Positions 7,087 through 15,958 of a DNA stretch of 64,000 nt are shown here, one piece after another (position 1 is the stretch's first letter; the number at the start of each line of letters is the position of its first letter). Below the pieces are notes generated by a model. It was not told the DNA's origin. It worked only from the letters and a program-made list of their open reading frames with translations, and made no database searches. Source of the stretch: Sphingomonas sp. LM7 (GTDB lineage: Bacteria; Pseudomonadota; Alphaproteobacteria; Sphingomonadales; Sphingomonadaceae); the NCBI RefSeq assembly GCF_002002925.1, contig NZ_CP019511.1:496001-560000 (forward strand), in the 5' to 3' direction. The position numbers were made by a program, and so were the translations under genes.

Positions 7087-9639
7087 TCAATAGGCGCCCG
7101 AGAAGGTCAGGAACCACTGGCGGGGGGCGATCGGATAGGCCGAATAGCCGTTGGTGGCAGAGCCCACCGACAGCGTCGAGATGCCCTTCTTGTCGGTCAG
7201 ATTGGTGACGTTGAGCGCGATTTCCGCCTTGCGCAGCGGCAGGATGTTGTCCGGCACGCGGGCGGCGAGGCGGAACGAAGTGAGGAAGTACGACGGCACG
7301 CTGGCGTCGTTGCTGAAGGTTGCGTAGCGGCGGCCGACATAGTCGCCGATCACCTGCGCCTCGAGCGGGCCGACCGAGACCGTCGCGACCGTCTTGTTCA
7401 TCCATTTGGGCGTGCCGGGAAGCTGCTTGCCGCAGGTCGGCACGACCCCGGCCGTGACGAGGTAGCCGCCGATGCAGGTGCCGGTGGCGGCGCCGATGCC
7501 GGACGCGGTGGAGGTATAGTCGCTCTGGTACTCCGAAAGATTGTACGAGGTCGCGTTGTAGAGCGAGAAGGTGCGGCCGAGGCGCAGCGTGAAGGCGGCA
7601 TCGACGCCGTCGGTGTGGACGTCGCCGACGTTGACGAGGATCGAAGTGCCGCCGGTGATGCCGCCGCCGGCAATGCCGCCGGGATTGGTCGAGATCGCGA
7701 GCAGTCGGTTGTTGAAGACGACGTGATAATAGTTGATCTGCGCGTTCAGGCTGATGTCGTTGGCGAAGCTGCGGCTGGTGCGCAGGCCGCCTTCATAGGT
7801 CCAGCTGCTCTCGGGCTTGCCCTCGGTGGCGAAGGCATTGAACGCCGCCTGGCTGCCAGTGAACCACGGGCCGCCGCCGCCGGCGAGATAGGCCTGGTAC
7901 TGGCGCAGGTTCTTCTGGACGTTGAAATAGACTTGCTCGTGGCCGTTGAAGTCCCAGGTCGCGCCGACCGCGGGGAGGAACCAGTTCTTGGTGTCGATCT
8001 TGCCCTGCGGGAGCCCGCCGGCGAGGCCTGAGAGCGAGCCCGCTTTGGGCTGCACAGGGAACCAGCCATTGGCCCATTGCGCGCTGGTCTTGAACCCGAA
8101 CTGGACGCGCAGCGGATCGATGACCTGCCAGCTGTCCTGCACATGGAGCTGGAGCTGGTTGATCCGCGCCTCGCCCTGATATTGGGTGAACAGCGGCTGC
8201 GCGGCTTCGAGCGGGCGGATATAGGGTGTGCTCGAAGCGGGGTCGTTGACGTTGACCCCGTACCAGCGGCGCCACTGGGTAGTGCTGTTATGCTCGAACC
8301 AGCCGCCGATCTCGATGTTGTGCGCGCCGAGCTCGAGGTTGAGCGCCGAGATCACGCCGAAGCGATCAATGCGATATTCGGTGGTGCGGGTGATCAGGCC
8401 CGAGCCGCCGGTGGCCGCGACGAGCGCCGCGCCGGCTGCGGCTGCCTGGGCGGTGGTCAGCGCGGTGCAGGCGGCGGGGCGGATGCCGTTGGCGTTGGCG
8501 CCGAACCGGCAATTGGCGGGCAGCGTCGCGTAGGCCGGATCGAGATAGGGCTGGGCGGTGGTGATCGACTGGCCCAGCGGACCCGCCACGACGCCGGCGC
8601 CGTCATTGTGGTGGAAATAGGCGGTGGTCGACAGTGTCACCTTGTCGGAGAAGCGCGCGTCGTAGCGGCCATATGCGAGATAGTCGGTGCGCTGCGCGTC
8701 CGAATAATAGTTGCGGTAGTTGCTGCCCTCGGCCGCGGGCGAATTGCCAAGCGCGGTCAGGTACGAAGTCCGGTAGGTGTCGAACTCGGGATAGAAGAAC
8801 GGCTTGGTGTAGGGCGTGTAGAGCTGGACCGGGGTGGCGGTGCCGCCCGCGGAGGGCTTGAAGAAGACAGTGGCGTCCTCGTTCGGCTGGGTCATGTCGT
8901 TATAGTCGAAATAGAGCGTCAGCTTGCCGATCGAATCGTCGTGGACGAACTTGGCATTGGCTTGCCAGCCGCCCTGGATGCCATCGAAATCCCAGGCGCG
9001 GGCGCGCTGGCGCGCTGCCGAGACATAGGCCGAATTGTTGCCGCCGAAGGTGCCGGTATCGACGCGGGCGAAGCTGCGCGAGGTGCTGTAGCTGCCGACG
9101 GTCTGGGCGGCCTCGATCCCGAAAGCGGGGCGGGGGTCCGATGAAAAGGTCTCGACGGTTCCGCCGAGATTGCTGTTCGATGCTGTGGCGAGATCGCCGG
9201 CGCCGGTCGACACGACGACCCGGCCGACATTCTCCGAGATCACCGCGCGCTGGGGCGAAAGGCCGTTGTAATTGCCGTAGCTCTGATCGCCGAGGGGCAC
9301 GCCGTCCATCGTGTAGCCGAGCTGGTTGGCGGCGAAGCCGTGGATGAAGATCTGGGCGTTCTGCTCGTTATAGCCCCACGGGTCGGCGGTGATGTACAGC
9401 ACGCCCGGCAGCGTCTGGATCGCCTTGAGCGGGCTCACGCCGGGCAGGATCTTTTGCATCTCGGTGCCGGGCAGCACCACCGAGGTGCGCGTGTCGCGGC
9501 CGGTGACGACGATGACCGACGAATCCTCGATTTCGGTTGGCGGGACGGAAGTGGGCGCGCCGGCATCCTGTGCCATCGCGGCGGCGGGCAGGAGCGACGA
9601 AACGGCCAAAGCCAATAGCGAAACCGACGTGCGAGTCAT
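7087..9639 (-). CDS. TonB-dependent outer membrane receptor
   Basis: An 850-residue receptor with a signal peptide (to AAAMAQDAG), a TonB-box-like region (SSVIVVTGRD), a plug domain (LPGVSPLKAIQTLPGVLYI; IFIHGFAANQLGYTMDGVPL) and a long beta-barrel ending in the aromatic FLTFSGAY. It would import a scarce ligand across the outer membrane using TonB energy. ATG 9639 follows GGGGGA; a TTG at 9663 is in frame but less likely. No ligand-specific gene is adjacent, so the substrate is unknown. A strong hairpin lies after the stop. Confidence 0.93.
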   Translation of the reverse strand: MTRTSVSLLALAVSSLLPAAAMAQDAGAPTSVPPTEIEDSSVIVVTGRDTRTSVVLPGTEMQKILPGVSPLKAIQTLPGVLYITADPWGYNEQNAQIFIHGFAANQLGYTMDGVPLGDQSYGNYNGLSPQRAVISENVGRVVVSTGAGDLATASNSNLGGTVETFSSDPRPAFGIEAAQTVGSYSTSRSFARVDTGTFGGNNSAYVSAARQRARAWDFDGIQGGWQANAKFVHDDSIGKLTLYFDYNDMTQPNEDATVFFKPSAGGTATPVQLYTPYTKPFFYPEFDTYRTSYLTALGNSPAAEGSNYRNYYSDAQRTDYLAYGRYDARFSDKVTLSTTAYFHHNDGAGVVAGPLGQSITTAQPYLDPAYATLPANCRFGANANGIRPAACTALTTAQAAAAGAALVAATGGSGLITRTTEYRIDRFGVISALNLELGAHNIEIGGWFEHNSTTQWRRWYGVNVNDPASSTPYIRPLEAAQPLFTQYQGEARINQLQLHVQDSWQVIDPLRVQFGFKTSAQWANGWFPVQPKAGSLSGLAGGLPQGKIDTKNWFLPAVGATWDFNGHEQVYFNVQKNLRQYQAYLAGGGGPWFTGSQAAFNAFATEGKPESSWTYEGGLRTSRSFANDISLNAQINYYHVVFNNRLLAISTNPGGIAGGGITGGTSILVNVGDVHTDGVDAAFTLRLGRTFSLYNATSYNLSEYQSDYTSTASGIGAATGTCIGGYLVTAGVVPTCGKQLPGTPKWMNKTVATVSVGPLEAQVIGDYVGRRYATFSNDASVPSYFLTSFRLAARVPDNILPLRKAEIALNVTNLTDKKGISTLSVGSATNGYSAYPIAPRQWFLTFSGAY

Positions 9640-9758
9640 TCTATAGTCCCCCAATTGCTGCAAAGCACAATGCAGCCCGGAGGGGCGGTAGAGGGGTTTC
9701 GCGCTAGTCCAGTGACGTGACCGTTGCAGCTGCGTGACGATTCCACGCGGTATTGTGA

Positions 9759-10160
9759 CTATTCCGCAGCGTCACGCGGGCCGGGCCATTCGGGACGGGG
9801 AGCATCGCATTCGAGCGTCATGCCCATTCCTTCGGTCGCGCGGACGGGGAGCGCGGCCCGATCGAACCCGTCGAGGCAGAAGACATTGACTCCGAAATGG
9901 TCTGGCGCGGACCGTTTGCGGTGGAAGACGTAGATCCCGCAGCGGCGGCAGAAATGGTGCCTGGCGCGCCGGGTGTTCCATTCGTAGAGCGCTAGCAGTT
10001 CCTCGCCCGCGTCGATCCGCAGCGCGGCCTCCGGCACCTTCACCATCAACGCATTGCGCTTGATGCATAACGAGCAGTCGCACGTCGTCAGCTCGTCGGG
10101 GTCGTGCGAGATCGTGAAACGGATGCCGCCGCAGTGGCAGGAGCCGGCATGGGTGGTCAC
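9759..10160 (-). CDS. GFA/CENP-V family zinc protein
   Basis: A 133-residue protein of the glutathione-dependent formaldehyde-activating (GFA) fold. Zinc ligands are visible: GSCHCGG at the N-terminus, TTCDCSLC near residue 27 and FCRRCGIYVFHRK near 70. Despite the family name, few members have a proven activity. The start is GTG 10160, preceded by GGAGGG with 7 nt spacing. It is divergent from the Hsp70-like gene with 98 nt between start codons. Confidence 0.87.
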   Translation of the reverse strand: MTTHAGSCHCGGIRFTISHDPDELTTCDCSLCIKRNALMVKVPEAALRIDAGEELLALYEWNTRRARHHFCRRCGIYVFHRKRSAPDHFGVNVFCLDGFDRAALPVRATEGMGMTLECDAPRPEWPGPRDAAE

Positions 10161-10258
10161 TGTGTCTTTCCCTCCGATCGAAGATGCGCCCTATTGCCGA
10201 GTCACGCCTCTCCCGGCCATAGGCGCCCTCCGTCGCAGCTTCAGATTGGACCCCTCGC

Positions 10259-11536
10259 GTGACCGCCACTGCCCTTGGGCTCGATTTCGGTACGACCAAC
10301 AGCGTGGTCGCGCTCGCGCAGGAGGGCGAGGCGCCCGAGATGGTGGAGTTTGCTGGGCCCGAATCTACCAGCGCCGTGTTCCGCTCGGCCCTGTGCTTCT
10401 GGGAAGACGCGGGAGTGCAGGTCGAGGCGGGACCCTGGGCGATCGCCGAGTATCTCGAATATCCCGAGGGGAGCCGGTTCCTCCAGTCGTTCAAGTCGGT
10501 GGCGGCGAGCAGCGCGTTCGAACATGCTTCGGTGTTCGACAAGCGGATGCGCTTCGAGGAGCTGGGGCGAACTTTTCTGAACAAGCTGGTCGAGCATTCG
10601 GGGGGCAAGCTCGATGCGCGGCCGCAGCGGATCGTTGTGGGGCGGCCGATCGAATATGCCGGCGCCCGGCCCGATCCGAAGCTGGCGCGCGAGCGTTATG
10701 ACGCGATGTTCGCCGGGTTCGGGGCGGAGATCCATTATGTCTACGAGCCGATCGGCGCGGCGTTCAGCTACGCCAAAAGGCTGAGCGATCCGGCGACCTT
10801 GCTGGTCGCGGATTTCGGCGGGGGCACCAGCGACTTCTCGGTCGTGCGCGTCGATGCGCCAGGCTCGGCGCGGCGCTGTACCGCGCTGGGGCATGCCGGC
10901 ATCGGCATCGCAGGCGACCGGTTCGACTATCGGATCATCGACCAGCTGGTGCTGCCGTTGCTCGGCAAGGGCGGGAGCTATCGGTCGTTCGACAAGATCC
11001 TCGAGATACCGGGCGGTTATTTCAGCGATTTCGGCGACTGGTCGCGGCTGGCGCTGATGCGCAACCGGCGGACGCTGGAGGCGCTCCATAAGCTCCAGCG
11101 CTCGGCCGAAAACCCGGAGGCGATCGGGCGGATGATCGCGATCATCGAGAACGAGCTGGGCTATCGGCTGTACGACGCAGTGGGCAAGCTCAAGCGCGCA
11201 TTGTCGGGCGTGGCGCAGGCCGAGTTCAAGTTCGAGGGTGGCGGCGTGAAGATCGCCACCGAAGTGCGGCGCGAGCAGTTCGAGGGGTGGATCGCGCCCG
11301 ATCTCGCGCGGATCGAGGCGACGGTGGACCAGGCGCTGGCGGCGTCGGGCGTAGGCGAGGCGGGAGTCGATCGGGTGTTCCTGACCGGGGGATCGTCGCT
11401 GATCCCGGCGGTGCGCGACATCTTCGTGCGGCGCTTCGGCGAGGACCGGATCGGCAGCGGCGGCGAGCTCACGTCGATCGCGCACGGGCTGGCGATGGTC
11501 GCGCAGGAGGACGATATCGCCGCCTGGGCGAGCTAG
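10259..11536 (+). CDS. Hsp70-like ATPase (YegD type, no substrate-binding domain)
   Basis: A 425-residue protein with the actin/Hsp70 ATPase fold only: phosphate-1 motif LGLDFGTTNSVVAL at the N-terminus, phosphate-2 region VADFGGGTSDFSVV near 196 and an adenosine motif VFLTGGSSLIPAVRDIF near 380. The C-terminal peptide-binding and lid domains of DnaK are absent, as in YegD. The start is GTG 10259. It is probably a cytosolic chaperone-like or regulatory ATPase. No J-protein or nucleotide exchange factor is nearby. Confidence 0.87.
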   Translation: MTATALGLDFGTTNSVVALAQEGEAPEMVEFAGPESTSAVFRSALCFWEDAGVQVEAGPWAIAEYLEYPEGSRFLQSFKSVAASSAFEHASVFDKRMRFEELGRTFLNKLVEHSGGKLDARPQRIVVGRPIEYAGARPDPKLARERYDAMFAGFGAEIHYVYEPIGAAFSYAKRLSDPATLLVADFGGGTSDFSVVRVDAPGSARRCTALGHAGIGIAGDRFDYRIIDQLVLPLLGKGGSYRSFDKILEIPGGYFSDFGDWSRLALMRNRRTLEALHKLQRSAENPEAIGRMIAIIENELGYRLYDAVGKLKRALSGVAQAEFKFEGGGVKIATEVRREQFEGWIAPDLARIEATVDQALAASGVGEAGVDRVFLTGGSSLIPAVRDIFVRRFGEDRIGSGGELTSIAHGLAMVAQEDDIAAWAS

Positions 11537-11631
11537 TCGAAGCGACTAGCCAGCCTAATCGGAATGCGGAGCGCGCGATACGTCGCGCCGGCGTACCGTC
11601 CTGTCGAACCACAAGGACAGGGAACCGCGAC

Positions 11632-12498
11632 ATGACCGCTATTAGTGCGAACACCAACGCTTCCTTCGGCGCTTTCCAGGCGTTCGCTGCCGGATCGGCC
11701 TCGGCCAATTTCGTGCTAGCCGCGGGGATCATGGGCAAGATGCTCAACCCGCTCGGCGCCGGGCCGTTCGCCTCGGGTTGCCTGCCGCGCGACTGGAACG
11801 TCGATGCGCGTTGCGGCGGCGAGACCAAGGCAAGCTGGACCGTGCAGACCGGCGGCGACGGCAAGGCCGCGATCGATCTCGGCGACGGCTACAGCCTGAA
11901 GCTCAACGAGCATAACAGCGAGATCACGATCACCAACGCCAATACCGGCGAGACCACGCGGATCTGGGGCGATCCGCATGTCGAGATCGACGGCAAGCAG
12001 GCCTATGACTTCTGGGGCACGACGACCTTCACGCTCGACAATGGCACCAAGATCACGATCAACACCGAGCAGGGCCATGGCAACCCGAACGTCTACTTCG
12101 CGAGTTCGGTAGCGATCACCAAGGGCGACCAGGCGATCGAGGTCACCGGGATCAGCCAGCAGGAGATCGGCGATCTTCAGGTGACGATGGGCGGCAACGG
12201 CCGCGCGCTCGACCGCGCCAATGCCGACGGCTTCGTGCTGCATGAGAATGACAGCGGCGCGGGATGGCGCTCGGCCTATACCGGGGAGGTGGCGACGCAG
12301 GCCGATCTCAATGCGACGAAGCCGGGCGAGATTTTCGGGCCGGGCTCGGATGCCGGCGAGACGCTGGCGGGGCTGAGCCTGTTGCTCGGCGCGTTCCTCG
12401 GTGGGGCGCTGTTGGGCAGCTTCGGGATCGGGGCGGAGTCGCGGGGCAGCGACCGGGTGCGCGACCATATCGCGCCGCGCTTGCCGATACTTTTCTAA
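11632..12498 (+). CDS. DUF1521 (metal-induced autocleavage) domain protein
   Basis: A 288-residue protein. Residues 65-200 match DUF1521: DGYSLKLNEHNSEITITNAN, then IWGDPHVEIDGKQAYDFWGT and FTLDNGTKITINTEQ. In Bradyrhizobium NopE1 this domain (also called MIIA) cleaves itself at a conserved Asp-Pro bond when calcium or similar metals bind; the corresponding bond here would be Asp114-Pro115 in GDPH. There is no clear signal peptide, although residues 20-45 are mildly hydrophobic. A glycine-rich hydrophobic helix (LAGLSLLLGAFLGGALLGSF, 245-264) suggests membrane association. The gene stands alone, starts at ATG 11632 and ends before a good terminator. No type III secretion genes are in the window. 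Confidence 0.82.
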   Translation: MTAISANTNASFGAFQAFAAGSASANFVLAAGIMGKMLNPLGAGPFASGCLPRDWNVDARCGGETKASWTVQTGGDGKAAIDLGDGYSLKLNEHNSEITITNANTGETTRIWGDPHVEIDGKQAYDFWGTTTFTLDNGTKITINTEQGHGNPNVYFASSVAITKGDQAIEVTGISQQEIGDLQVTMGGNGRALDRANADGFVLHENDSGAGWRSAYTGEVATQADLNATKPGEIFGPGSDAGETLAGLSLLLGAFLGGALLGSFGIGAESRGSDRVRDHIAPRLPILF

Positions 12499-12515
12499 CC
12501 GTTCGTCAGCAGGGC

Positions 12516-12549
12516 GCCGGGGCTGCCGCGAGGTGGCCCCGGCCTTTTC
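12516..12549 (+). terminator. Rho-independent terminator of the DUF1521 gene
   Basis: GCCGGGGC (12516-12523) pairs with GCCCCGGC (12536-12543) around a 12-nt loop and is followed by CTTTTCCTCTTT, 18 nt after the stop codon. It is a good plus-strand intrinsic terminator. Confidence 0.75.
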
Positions 12550-12560
12550 CTCTTTCGTCT

Positions 12561-12683
12561 CCCCGGCTTTGTGCCAGGGTCCACCGTGCCGGGCGGGAAG
12601 GGCTAGAGAGTTTGCCGCGACCGCGGCGCGATTGTTTTCAGGCTCTCGCTGTCGGAACCGTGGACCCCGGCACAAGGCCGGGG
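12561..12683. repeat. Inverted-repeat element, copy E
   Basis: The left arm CCCCGGCTTTGTGCCAGGGT-CCAC (12561-12584) is the imperfect reverse complement of GTGGACCCCGGCACAAGGCC-GGGG (12660-12683), enclosing about 75 nt. Copy F at 17396-17480 has the same plan, including the GGGTCCACCGTG motif. The element lies just past the stop of cysH. Confidence 0.65.
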
Positions 12684-12711
12684 TGACGGTGGAGGGGTGG
12701 CGCGTGGCGCG

Positions 12712-13491
12712 TCAGAACACCGGCAGGTCCGGATCGCCATCGGCCACAGGCGTGTGGATGCCGCATTCGGTCTTGTCCCAGCCGCGCCAGCGACCGGCGC
12801 GGGGGTCTTCGCCGGGCTTGACCACGCTGGTGCACGGCGCGCAGCCGATCGAGGGATAACCCTGCGCGACCAGCGGATGGACCGGCAGATCGTGCTGCAC
12901 GAAATACGCGTCGAGATCGGCGCGGGTCCAGTCGGCGAGCGGATTGACCTTGAGCCGGCCCGAGATGTCCGAAGTGTCGAGTTCGAAGCGGGGCAGGGCG
13001 TTGCGGGTCCTGGCCTGGAAGGCCTTGCGGCCGGTGATCGTCGCGTCGAATTCCGCGAGCCCCTTGGCCAGCGGCACGACCTTGCGGATTTCGCAGCAGC
13101 CATCGGGGTCGAACGACCAGCGCAGCTCGCTGGCGTCGCGCGCGGCGAGGACGTCGGGGTCGGGCTGGAGGTTGCGGAAGTCGGTGAGGCCCAAGCGCCC
13201 GACCAGCGCGTCGCGATAGGCGAGCGTTTCCGGGAAATGGCGGCCGGTATCGAGGAACAGAACCGGCACGGAAGCGTCGACCGAGGCGACCAGATGGAGC
13301 AGCGCAGCGGACTCGGCGCCGAACGACGACACCACAGCGATGTCGCCGAGCATCTGCTCGCCGATCACGGTGCGCAGCATCTCGTCGGTCGAGCTGCCGC
13401 GAAACATGTTGTTGAGGCGGATCGCGTCCCGCTCGGTGAAGCGGGGGGCGATGTCCAGCCGATCGACCTTGCGCATCGCCGCCTCAGCCAT
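12712..13491 (-). CDS. cysH: Phosphoadenylyl/adenylyl-sulfate reductase
   Basis: A 259-residue thioredoxin-dependent reductase that makes sulfite from activated sulfate. The nucleotide loop VVSSFGAESAALLH is near residue 54. The paired cysteines of an iron-sulfur cluster are present (CC at 132-133 in DGCCEIRK; Cys217 and Cys220 in GCAPC), plus the catalytic Cys243 in KTECGIH. This cluster marks the APS-type enzyme, so APS rather than PAPS is the likely substrate. ATG 13491 overlaps the end of the DUF934 gene by 8 nt. It is the last gene of the sulfite operon. Confidence 0.94.
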   Translation of the reverse strand: MAEAAMRKVDRLDIAPRFTERDAIRLNNMFRGSSTDEMLRTVIGEQMLGDIAVVSSFGAESAALLHLVASVDASVPVLFLDTGRHFPETLAYRDALVGRLGLTDFRNLQPDPDVLAARDASELRWSFDPDGCCEIRKVVPLAKGLAEFDATITGRKAFQARTRNALPRFELDTSDISGRLKVNPLADWTRADLDAYFVQHDLPVHPLVAQGYPSIGCAPCTSVVKPGEDPRAGRWRGWDKTECGIHTPVADGDPDLPVF

Positions 13492-13912
13492 GGCGGCGTT
13501 TCCACACGGGGACATGAGCGTCCGCCGCTGCCTGATAGACATGGTCGTAGCGCGCGAGACTGGCTTCGAGCGTGGCGGTATCGACCGGGGCTTCGGGCGC
13601 GAAGCTGTCGAACCCGCAGCGGCGCATCAGTGGAATCTGATCGACCAGCACGTCGCCCTGTGCGCGCAACTCGCCCTTGTAGCCGGCTTCGCGGAGGATC
13701 CGGCCGGAGGAATAGCCGCGGCCGTCGCGGAACTTGGGGAAGCTGACTTCGACCAGCGCGAGGCGCTCGAGATGCGGGAGCAGGACGCGCGCGTCCTCGC
13801 CCGATTCGATGCGGACCGCAGTGGCGTTCGATTGGCCGAGGAACGAGTCGAGCGTGACAGCCGGCTCTTCGTGGAGCTCGTCGTCGCGGAAGCGGAGGAT
13901 CGTGTCGGTCAT
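13484..13912 (-). CDS. DUF934 protein of the sulfate reduction operon
   Basis: A 142-residue protein with the DUF934 core: LALVEVSFPKFRDGRGYSSG followed by RILREAGYKGELRAQGDVL and MRRCGFDSFAPE. This family is nearly always found between cysI and cysH in alphaproteobacteria and is thought to assist sulfite reductase, though its biochemical role is unproven. It overlaps the RidA-like gene upstream by 4 nt (ATGA) and cysH downstream by 8 nt, so it is co-translated with both. Confidence 0.9.
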   Translation of the reverse strand: MTDTILRFRDDELHEEPAVTLDSFLGQSNATAVRIESGEDARVLLPHLERLALVEVSFPKFRDGRGYSSGRILREAGYKGELRAQGDVLVDQIPLMRRCGFDSFAPEAPVDTATLEASLARYDHVYQAAADAHVPVWKRRHG

Positions 13913-14313
13913 GCCTCGGCTCCCTCGGGAAGGCGCGCGATCACCTTGATCTCGAAGCGGAAGCCGGCGAGCCAGTTCACGCCGACGCCGGTCAGCGCCG
14001 GATAGGGCGCCTCACCCCAATAGTCGGGCATCACCTTGAGCAAGGTCTCGAAATCGCGCTCGGGGTCGATCAGGAACAGGGTGGTGTCGATGACGTCGTC
14101 GAAGGTGCAGCCGGCGGCATCGAGGATTGCGATCAGGTTGTCGAAGGCGAGGCGGATCTGCGCCTCCAGATCGGGCTCGGGCGAACCATCCTGCCGCGCG
14201 CCGACCTGACCCGAGACGAACAGCAGACCGTTCGCGCGGATCGCCGGGGAATAGCGGTGTTCGGCGAACAGCGCATGGGGGTTCGCGGGGAAGACCGCGT
14301 CGCGCTTAGCCAT
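13909..14313 (-). CDS. RidA-family protein inside the sulfite reductase operon
   Basis: A 134-residue trimer-type YjgF/RidA fold: YSPAIRANGLLFVSGQVG, IRLAFDNLIAILDAAG and VIDTTLFLIDPERDF. In canonical RidA a conserved arginine follows PA near the C-terminal strand and binds the imine substrate. Here the segment reads APYPALTGVGVNWLAGF, so that arginine is replaced and classic 2-aminoacrylate deaminase activity is unlikely. It overlaps cysI by 8 nt and DUF934 by 4 nt, placing it firmly in the operon; its role there is unknown. Confidence 0.85.
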   Translation of the reverse strand: MAKRDAVFPANPHALFAEHRYSPAIRANGLLFVSGQVGARQDGSPEPDLEAQIRLAFDNLIAILDAAGCTFDDVIDTTLFLIDPERDFETLLKVMPDYWGEAPYPALTGVGVNWLAGFRFEIKVIARLPEGAEA

Positions 14314-15937
14314 AGATCGCCTCCTTGAACGGCTCCATGCCGATGCGGCGATAGGTGTCGAGGAAGCGCTCGCCCTGTTCGCGGTTTGCGACGAAGACGT
14401 CGGTGGCCTTTTCGATCGCGTCGACGATGCCGTCCTCGGAGAAGCCGGGGCCGGTGATCTTGGCGAGGCTCACGTCCTCCGCCCCCGATCCGCCGAGCAG
14501 CAGCTGGTAGTTCTCGGTGCCCTTACGGTCGACGCCGAGGATGCCGATATGGCCGGCATGGTGGTGGCCGCACGCGTTGATGCAGCCGCTGATCTTGAGC
14601 TTCAACTCGCCGAGATCGCGCTGGCGGACGGGATCGGCGAAGCGTGTCGCGATCTTCTGGGCGAGCGGGATCGATCGGGCGTTGGCGAGGCTGCAATAAT
14701 CGAGTCCAGGGCAGGCGATGATGTCGCTGATCAGGTCGAGATTGGCCTCGGCCAGCCCGGCGTCGCGGAGCTGCTGCCAGATCGTGTGTAGATCGGCCTT
14801 CCGGACGTGCGGCAGGACGATGTTCTGGGCGTGGGTGACGCGCAACTCATCGAAGCTGTACGCGGCGGCGAGATTGGCCATCAGGTCGATCTGATCGGCC
14901 GAGGCGTCGCCGGGGATGCCGCCGATTGGCTTGAGACTGATCGTGACGATCGCATAGCCGGGCGCCTTGTGCGCGGCCACGTTCTGGTCGAGCCACACGG
15001 CGAAATCGGGGTCGCTGCGATCGAGGTCGTCGCTAAGCCCGGTCTCCCACGCGGGCGGCGCGAAGAAGGCGGCGATGCGGTCGAACTCGGCCTGGGGCGG
15101 ATCGATGCCGAGCGCCTTGACCTGGGCGAACTCCTCCTCGACCTCGGCGGCGTATTTCTCCGCGCCGATCTCGTGGACGAGGATCTTGATCCGCGCCTTG
15201 TAGATATTGTCGCGACGGCCGTAGCGATTGTACACGCGCAGGCACGCTTCCATGTAGCTGACAAAGTCCTCGAACGGCACGAAGTCCTTGATCAGCGGGG
15301 CGATCATCGGCGTGCGGCCCATGCCGCCGCCGACATAGACCGACACCCCGAGCGCGCCGTCGCGCTCGACGATCTGCAGGCCGATATCGTGAAGCCGCAT
15401 CGCCGCGCGGTCTTCGTCAGCGGCGATCACCGCGATCTTGAACTTGCGCGGCAAGTAGCTGAATTCGGGGTGGAAGGTGCTCCACTGGCGAAGCAATTCG
15501 GCCCAGGGGCGCGGATCGGCAAGTTCGTCCGCAGCGGCGCCGGCGAACTGGTCCGACGAGATGTTGCGGATGCAGTTCCCGCTGGTCTGGATCGCGTGCA
15601 TCTCGACCGTGGCGAGCTCGGCGAGGATATCGGGCGCGTCCTCGAGCTTGATCCAGTTATACTGGAGGTTCTGGCGCGTAGTGAAATGGCCATAGCCGCG
15701 GTCATATTTGCGGGCGATGTGGGCCAGCATGTGCATCTGGCGGCTGTCGAGCGTGCCATAGGGCACCGCGACGCGCAGCATATAGGCGTGGAGCTGGAGA
15801 TAGAGCCCGTTCATCAGACGCAGCGGCTTGAACTGGTCCTCGGTGATCTGGCCGGCGAGACGGCGGTTCACCTGGTCGCGGAACTCCTCGACGCGGGATG
15901 CGACGATCGAGTGGTCATATTCGTCGTATTTGTACAT
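14306..15937 (-). CDS. cysI: Nitrite/sulfite reductase, siroheme type
   Basis: A 543-residue siroheme-[4Fe-4S] reductase that reduces sulfite to sulfide in six electrons. Cluster ligands lie in IIACPGLDYCSLANARS (Cys-x5-Cys) and SGCINACGHHHAGHIG (Cys-x3-Cys). The siroheme-side basic motifs include FTTRQNLQYNW and SGNCIRNISSDQFAG. The start is ATG 15937 (MYKYDEYDHSIV). Longer frames run back into a repeat element that separates it from DUF2849. Its position with cobA, DUF934 and cysH argues for sulfite rather than nitrite as substrate. Confidence 0.93.
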   Translation of the reverse strand: MYKYDEYDHSIVASRVEEFRDQVNRRLAGQITEDQFKPLRLMNGLYLQLHAYMLRVAVPYGTLDSRQMHMLAHIARKYDRGYGHFTTRQNLQYNWIKLEDAPDILAELATVEMHAIQTSGNCIRNISSDQFAGAAADELADPRPWAELLRQWSTFHPEFSYLPRKFKIAVIAADEDRAAMRLHDIGLQIVERDGALGVSVYVGGGMGRTPMIAPLIKDFVPFEDFVSYMEACLRVYNRYGRRDNIYKARIKILVHEIGAEKYAAEVEEEFAQVKALGIDPPQAEFDRIAAFFAPPAWETGLSDDLDRSDPDFAVWLDQNVAAHKAPGYAIVTISLKPIGGIPGDASADQIDLMANLAAAYSFDELRVTHAQNIVLPHVRKADLHTIWQQLRDAGLAEANLDLISDIIACPGLDYCSLANARSIPLAQKIATRFADPVRQRDLGELKLKISGCINACGHHHAGHIGILGVDRKGTENYQLLLGGSGAEDVSLAKITGPGFSEDGIVDAIEKATDVFVANREQGERFLDTYRRIGMEPFKEAIYG

Positions 15938-15958
15938 CAGCTTGTGGCCTGGAGATTG

